Positions 60,719 through 64,000 of a DNA stretch of 64,000 bases are shown here, one piece after another. Under the pieces are notes generated by a model. That model was not told the origin of the DNA, made no database searches, and saw only the letters and a list, made by a program, of their open reading frames with translations. The DNA is from Blastococcus sp. KM273128. GTDB lineage: Bacteria > Actinomycetota > Actinomycetes > Mycobacteriales > Geodermatophilaceae. How positions within the stretch are numbered: the stretch's first letter is position 1; each line of letters opens with the position of its first letter. Location of the stretch: assembly GCF_021698975.1 (NCBI RefSeq), contig NZ_SSXA01000005.1:1-64000 (forward strand), in the 5' to 3' direction. The translations under genes were made by a program, and so were the position numbers.

Positions 60719-60979
60719 GTGGCGAACATCAAGTCCCAGATGAAGCGGATCAAGACCAACGAGAAGGCGCGCCAGCGCAACGTTGCCGTCAAGTCCGCCC
60801 TCAAGACGGCGGTCCGGCGGGTGCGCACCGCCGCCGAGTCGGGGGACGCCGCGGCCGCGACCGCCGCCTACCAGGCCGCCGCCAAGCAGCTGGACAAGGC
60901 TGCCAGCAAGGGCGTCATCCACAAGAACCAGGCCGCCAACCGCAAGTCGGGTCTGGCGAAGCTCACCGCCGGTCTCTGA
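60719..60979 (+). CDS. rpsT: 30S ribosomal protein S20
   Basis: An 86-residue S20, a helical protein that binds 16S rRNA. It begins [35 protein letters not shown] and continues with the conserved [16 protein letters not shown]. The start is a GTG 7 nt after GAGG. It is a single-gene unit with its own promoter and a strong terminator. Confidence 0.98.
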   Translation: MANIKSQMKRIKTNEKARQRNVAVKSALKTAVRRVRTAAESGDAAAATAAYQAAAKQLDKAASKGVIHKNQAANRKSGLAKLTAGL

Positions 60980-61008
60980 TCCGGCCCGCGCCCGTCCGGG
61001 CGCGCGCT

Positions 61009-61046
61009 CGACGAGCCCCCTCCCCACGTGGGACGGGGGCTCGTCG
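61009..61046. terminator. rpsT terminator
   Basis: A 12-bp stem (CGACGAGCCCCC at 61009-61020) with an added 4-bp TCCC/GGGA part after a one-base bulge, then CGTTCTG. It lies between rpsT and the opposing holA end, so it may work in both directions. Confidence 0.85.
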
Positions 61047-61096
61047 CGTTCTGCCCCCACCCCGCCGACCGCGCAGCGGGGTAGCCCTCGGCCGGG

Positions 61097-62098
61097 TCAG
61101 CGACCGGCGCGCACCCGGCCGCGGCCCGTCTCCGCCCGGATCGTGACGATCCGCCGGATGGCCCGCTCGAGGGCGTAGTCCGCGCTGGCCGCGACCCCCT
61201 TGACGTCGGCGTTGAGGTCGGCGGCCACGCCGAGGGCCTGCTGCAGCCCCTCGATGCTCCAGCCGCGCGCCTGCGCCTGGGCCTTCTTGACCTTCCACGG
61301 CGGCATCTTCAGCGTGCGGGCGAGGTCCCCGACGTTGCTGGAGCTCAGCGAGGCCACCCGCGCGGCGGTGCGGACGCCGTCGGCGATCGCGTCGGCGATG
61401 AGCACGTGCGCGACCCCGCGCTCCAGGGCCCAGCGCAGCATCTCGATGGAGCCGGCGCGGTCCCCGGTCAGCACCCGCTCGGCGACGGTGAACCCGGTGA
61501 CCTCGGCCTGACCGCGGTGGAACCGGGCGACGTCGTCGGCGTCGATGCTGCCGCCGAAGTCGGACACCAGCTGCCCGGCGGCGGCCGAGAGCGACCGCAG
61601 GTCGGCGCCGATCGCCTCGACCAGCGCCGTGACCGCGTCGGGGGTGATCCGGCCACCCAGCTGCCGGACCTCGTTGCGCACGAAGGCGATCCGGTCGCCG
61701 ACGGAGGAGACCTTGGGGCAATCGTCGACGGCGGCACCGGCGGCCTTGAACGCCTTGACCAGCGCCTCGTTCCGCTTGCCGCCGGCGTGCACGACGACCA
61801 GCGTCAGGTCGGGGTCCGGGTCCCTGGCGTAACCGGTCAGCGCGTCGGCCAGCGCGGACGCCGCCTCCTGCACCCCGGTGACGACGACGAGCCGGTGACC
61901 GCCGAACAGCGAGGGCGCCAGCACGTCGGCCAGCTCGCCCACCGGCAACCCCATCGCGGCCAGCTCGTGCACCTCGACGTCGGGGTGGCGGGCGAGCACG
62001 GCCCGGCGGACGGCCGCGACGGCGCGGGAGCGCAGCAGCTCCTCCTCGCCGATCACCACCCGCAGGCGCGACGTGGGTTCGACGGCGGCGGCAGGCAC
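61097..62098 (-). CDS. holA: DNA polymerase III subunit delta (HolA)
   Basis: A 333-residue clamp-loader subunit that opens the sliding clamp. It has RLRVVIGEEELLRSRAVAAVRRAVLARHPDVEVHELA, LVVVTGVQEAA, and a C-terminal collar (PPWKVKKAQAQARGWSIEGLQQALGVAADLNADVKG). The GTG at 62098 has GGAG directly before it, which is closer than usual; a later start is possible. It lies downstream of comEC, as in many bacteria. The comEC frame overlaps it. Confidence 0.93.
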   Translation of the reverse strand: MPAAAVEPTSRLRVVIGEEELLRSRAVAAVRRAVLARHPDVEVHELAAMGLPVGELADVLAPSLFGGHRLVVVTGVQEAASALADALTGYARDPDPDLTLVVVHAGGKRNEALVKAFKAAGAAVDDCPKVSSVGDRIAFVRNEVRQLGGRITPDAVTALVEAIGADLRSLSAAAGQLVSDFGGSIDADDVARFHRGQAEVTGFTVAERVLTGDRAGSIEMLRWALERGVAHVLIADAIADGVRTAARVASLSSSNVGDLARTLKMPPWKVKKAQAQARGWSIEGLQQALGVAADLNADVKGVAASADYALERAIRRIVTIRAETGRGRVRAGR

Positions 62099-62146
62099 CT
62101 CCGCATGGTGCCACGCGGCACCGACGGTCCGCGGTGACCGCCCGGG

Positions 62147-64000
62147 TCACCGGGAGGGCGTCCGGGAGCGGGCCCGGGAGTGCGGGCGGGGGCGGTGCGG
62201 CCTGGCCACCGGCGTCCGTACCGCGGGCGACGACCCCCCAGCCGCCCGCGGTGCCCACCACCGCGACGTCGCCGTCCCGGTCGGTGCGGTGCACGCGGGC
62301 GCCGGCGTCGGCCAGCCGCCCCAGCAGCCGCGGCGCCGGGTGCCCGTAGCCGTTGCCCGCGCCGACGGAGACGATCGCGGCGCGGGCTCCGGTGGCGGCG
62401 AGGAAGGCCGGGTCGACGTCCCCGCTGCCGTGGTGGGGCACCTTGAGCACGTCGGCCCGCAGGTCGACGCCGCCGCGCAGCAGCGCGACCTCCTCGTCGG
62501 CGCCGATGTCACCGGTGAGCAGCAGCCGCAGCCCGCCGGCGGTCACCCGGGCGACGAGGGAAAGCCCGTTGGGGTCGGCCGCCGCCGTGGCCCGGAGGGG
62601 GTCGGGCGCGAGCACCTCGACCGCGACGCCGGCCACGCCGCGGCGGTCCCCCGGCACCAGCACCTCCCGGGTGCCGCCGACCTGCCGCACCAGGGCATCG
62701 ATGACGGGCGTCCGGTCGTCGGCCGGGGAGAGGGTGCCGCTGGCCACCACGCCCACCGCCCGGCCGCCGAGCGCCCCGGCGAGCCCCCCGACGTGGTCGG
62801 CGTCCAGGTGGGAGAGCAGCACGAGGGGCAGCGCATCGATGCCCAGCCGGTCCAGGCAGCGGTCGATGGGGGCAGGGTCGGGGCCGGCGTCGACGAGCAC
62901 CCCCTGGCCGTCGCCGAGCGGCAGCACCAGCCCGTCCCCCTGCCCGACGTCGCAGGCCACGAGCAGCGCACCGGTGGGCGGCCAGCCGTCGAGCCCCTGG
63001 CGCAGCGGCCAGCCCACCACCACCAGCCCGACCAGGGCCGCCAGCGCGAGCGGCCGCGCCCGCGGGAAGCGCCACAGCAGGCACCCGGCGACCAGCAGGA
63101 GGACGGCGAGCAGCAGGGCGCCCACCGTGCCCTTCGGCCAGCCGGCGACGGCGTCCGGCACCGCGGCGGCCCGCTCGGCCACCAGCACGATCCAGCGCAC
63201 CGGCCACCCGGCGAGCCCGACCAGCGCGTCCCCGGCCGAGGGCAGCACCAGCCCGGCCGGGGCGGCCAGCAGCCCGAGGACCGTCGCCGCCGGCACGGCC
63301 GGTGCCGCCAGCAGGTTCGCCGGCAGCGACACCAGGCTCACCGTGCCGGTCAGCCCGGCGATCACCGGAGCGGTGGCCAGCCCGGCGGCCGCGCTCACGG
63401 CCACGGCGTCGGCGGGCCACGCCGGCCAGCCGTGCCCGCGGAGCCGCCGCGACCACGGTGGGGCCAGCAGCACGATCGCCGCGGTCGCCACCACCGACAG
63501 CGCGAACCCCGGGTCCCGCGCCAGGGCCGGCTCGACCAGCAGCAGCACGGTCACCGCCGCACCGAGCGCCGGCAACGCGGCCCGCGACCGGCCCGACGCC
63601 AGGGCGAGCAGCGCGACCGTGCCCATGGCGGCCGCCCGGAGCACGCTCGCGCTCGGCCGGGCCAGCACCACGAAGCCGACCAGCGCCAGCACGCCGACCA
63701 GCGCCTGCAGCCGCCGGTCGACCGCCCGGCGCCGCAGCGGCCGGAGCACCCCGGCGACCACGATCGCCACGTTGGCCCCGGAGACGGCGGTCAGGTGTGC
63801 CAGGCCGGCGCGCCGGAACTCCTCCTCCAGCACCGGGTCCATCCGGCTGGTGTCGCCCACCACCAGCCCCGGCAGGAGGCCACCGGCCCTTCCGTCGAGC
63901 ACGCGCGCCGAGGCGGCTCCCAGCGAGTGCCGGAGGTCGCCGGCCACGCGCTGCACCGCCCCCGGTCCCCCGGCCGCCTCCGGTGGGCCGCGTGCCGACA
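62147..64000 (-). CDS. comEC: ComEC/Rec2-family DNA uptake protein (partial at the window edge)
   Basis: The C-terminal two thirds of a ComEC channel protein; the beginning lies beyond 64000. Visible are the competence domain (GLVVGDTSRMDPVLEEEFRRAGLAHLTAVSGANVAIVV), many membrane helices, and the metallo-beta-lactamase domain (VACDVGQGDGLVLPLGDGQGVLVDAGP, LLSHLDADHVGGLAGAL, LKVPHHGSGDVDPAFL). The match ends near GWGVVARG at about 62215. The frame then stays open without a stop to 60963, right through holA; a neighbouring frame stops at 62147, which is given here as a provisional end. A frame error near the end is possible. Confidence 0.85.

Overview
The window comes from a very GC-rich actinobacterium. 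Reading frames are dense and codons are biased to G or C at the third position. GTG starts and 4-bp GTGA or ATGA overlaps are common. The gene set (LprG-type lipoprotein with P55-like MFS pump, hrcA with a CIRCE element, mycothiol-type maleylpyruvate isomerase fold, actinobacterial DksA-like zinc finger) fits this phylum. The single most telling feature is a selenocysteine tRNA whose anticodon loop reads CT-CTA-AA, so it should decode UAG instead of UGA. UAG-decoding tRNA-Sec is known from Geodermatophilus and Blastococcus, so the family Geodermatophilaceae is the best guess. The HNH and AbiEi-like genes and the short dispersed repeats are consistent with that.

Layout. 1-3067 is accessory DNA. 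An IS3-type element has cut the end off a probable DsbA-like gene just in front of a VKOR gene. An excisionase-like gene and a tyrosine integrase follow, sitting beside tRNA-Asn(GTT), which is the likely attachment site. 3.2-7.0 kb is housekeeping DNA around dnaG. 7.1-9.3 kb carries a zinc-acquisition pair, aztD-aztC, behind a candidate Zur site. 9.3-13.8 kb holds ppdK and a tRNA-dihydrouridine synthase. 13.8-15.2 kb is an AbiEi-like gene flanked by inverted copies of a 71-nt repeat. 15.2-18.1 kb holds an aldehyde dehydrogenase and glyS. 18.2-27.9 kb is a long leftward housekeeping run: uppS, recO, era, a CorC-like protein, ybeY, phoH, a crotonase and a HIT protein.

28-32.7 kb is a branched-chain amino-acid (Liv-type) ABC operon in which the second permease is fused to its ATPase. 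33.0-36.3 kb is a PhnCDE-like transporter of the kind annotated as putative selenate uptake, with two permease domains fused in one protein. 36.4-39.4 kb is hrcA-dnaJ-rsmE behind a CIRCE operator. 40-43.4 kb is an ABC exporter with its two-component system. 44.2-47.6 kb holds hemW, a crotonase and a divergent marR pair.

47.7-52.5 kb is the selenocysteine locus: tRNA-Sec(CTA)-selA-selB leftward, and a WYL-domain gene with selD rightward. Together with the transporter at 33 kb it covers the path from selenium uptake through selenophosphate (SelD) and Sec-tRNA (SelA) to delivery at UAG (SelB). No selenoprotein was recognised here. selB itself and several other genes still end in TAG, so UAG must keep its stop function outside a SECIS context.

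54.3-55.6 kb contains a guanidinium exporter gene behind a clear guanidine-III riboswitch, next to a divergent HTH/Clp-N pair with a palindromic operator. 55.5-58.7 kb is the LprG/P55-like pair and a MOSC protein. The window ends with lepA, rpsT, holA and a partial comEC.
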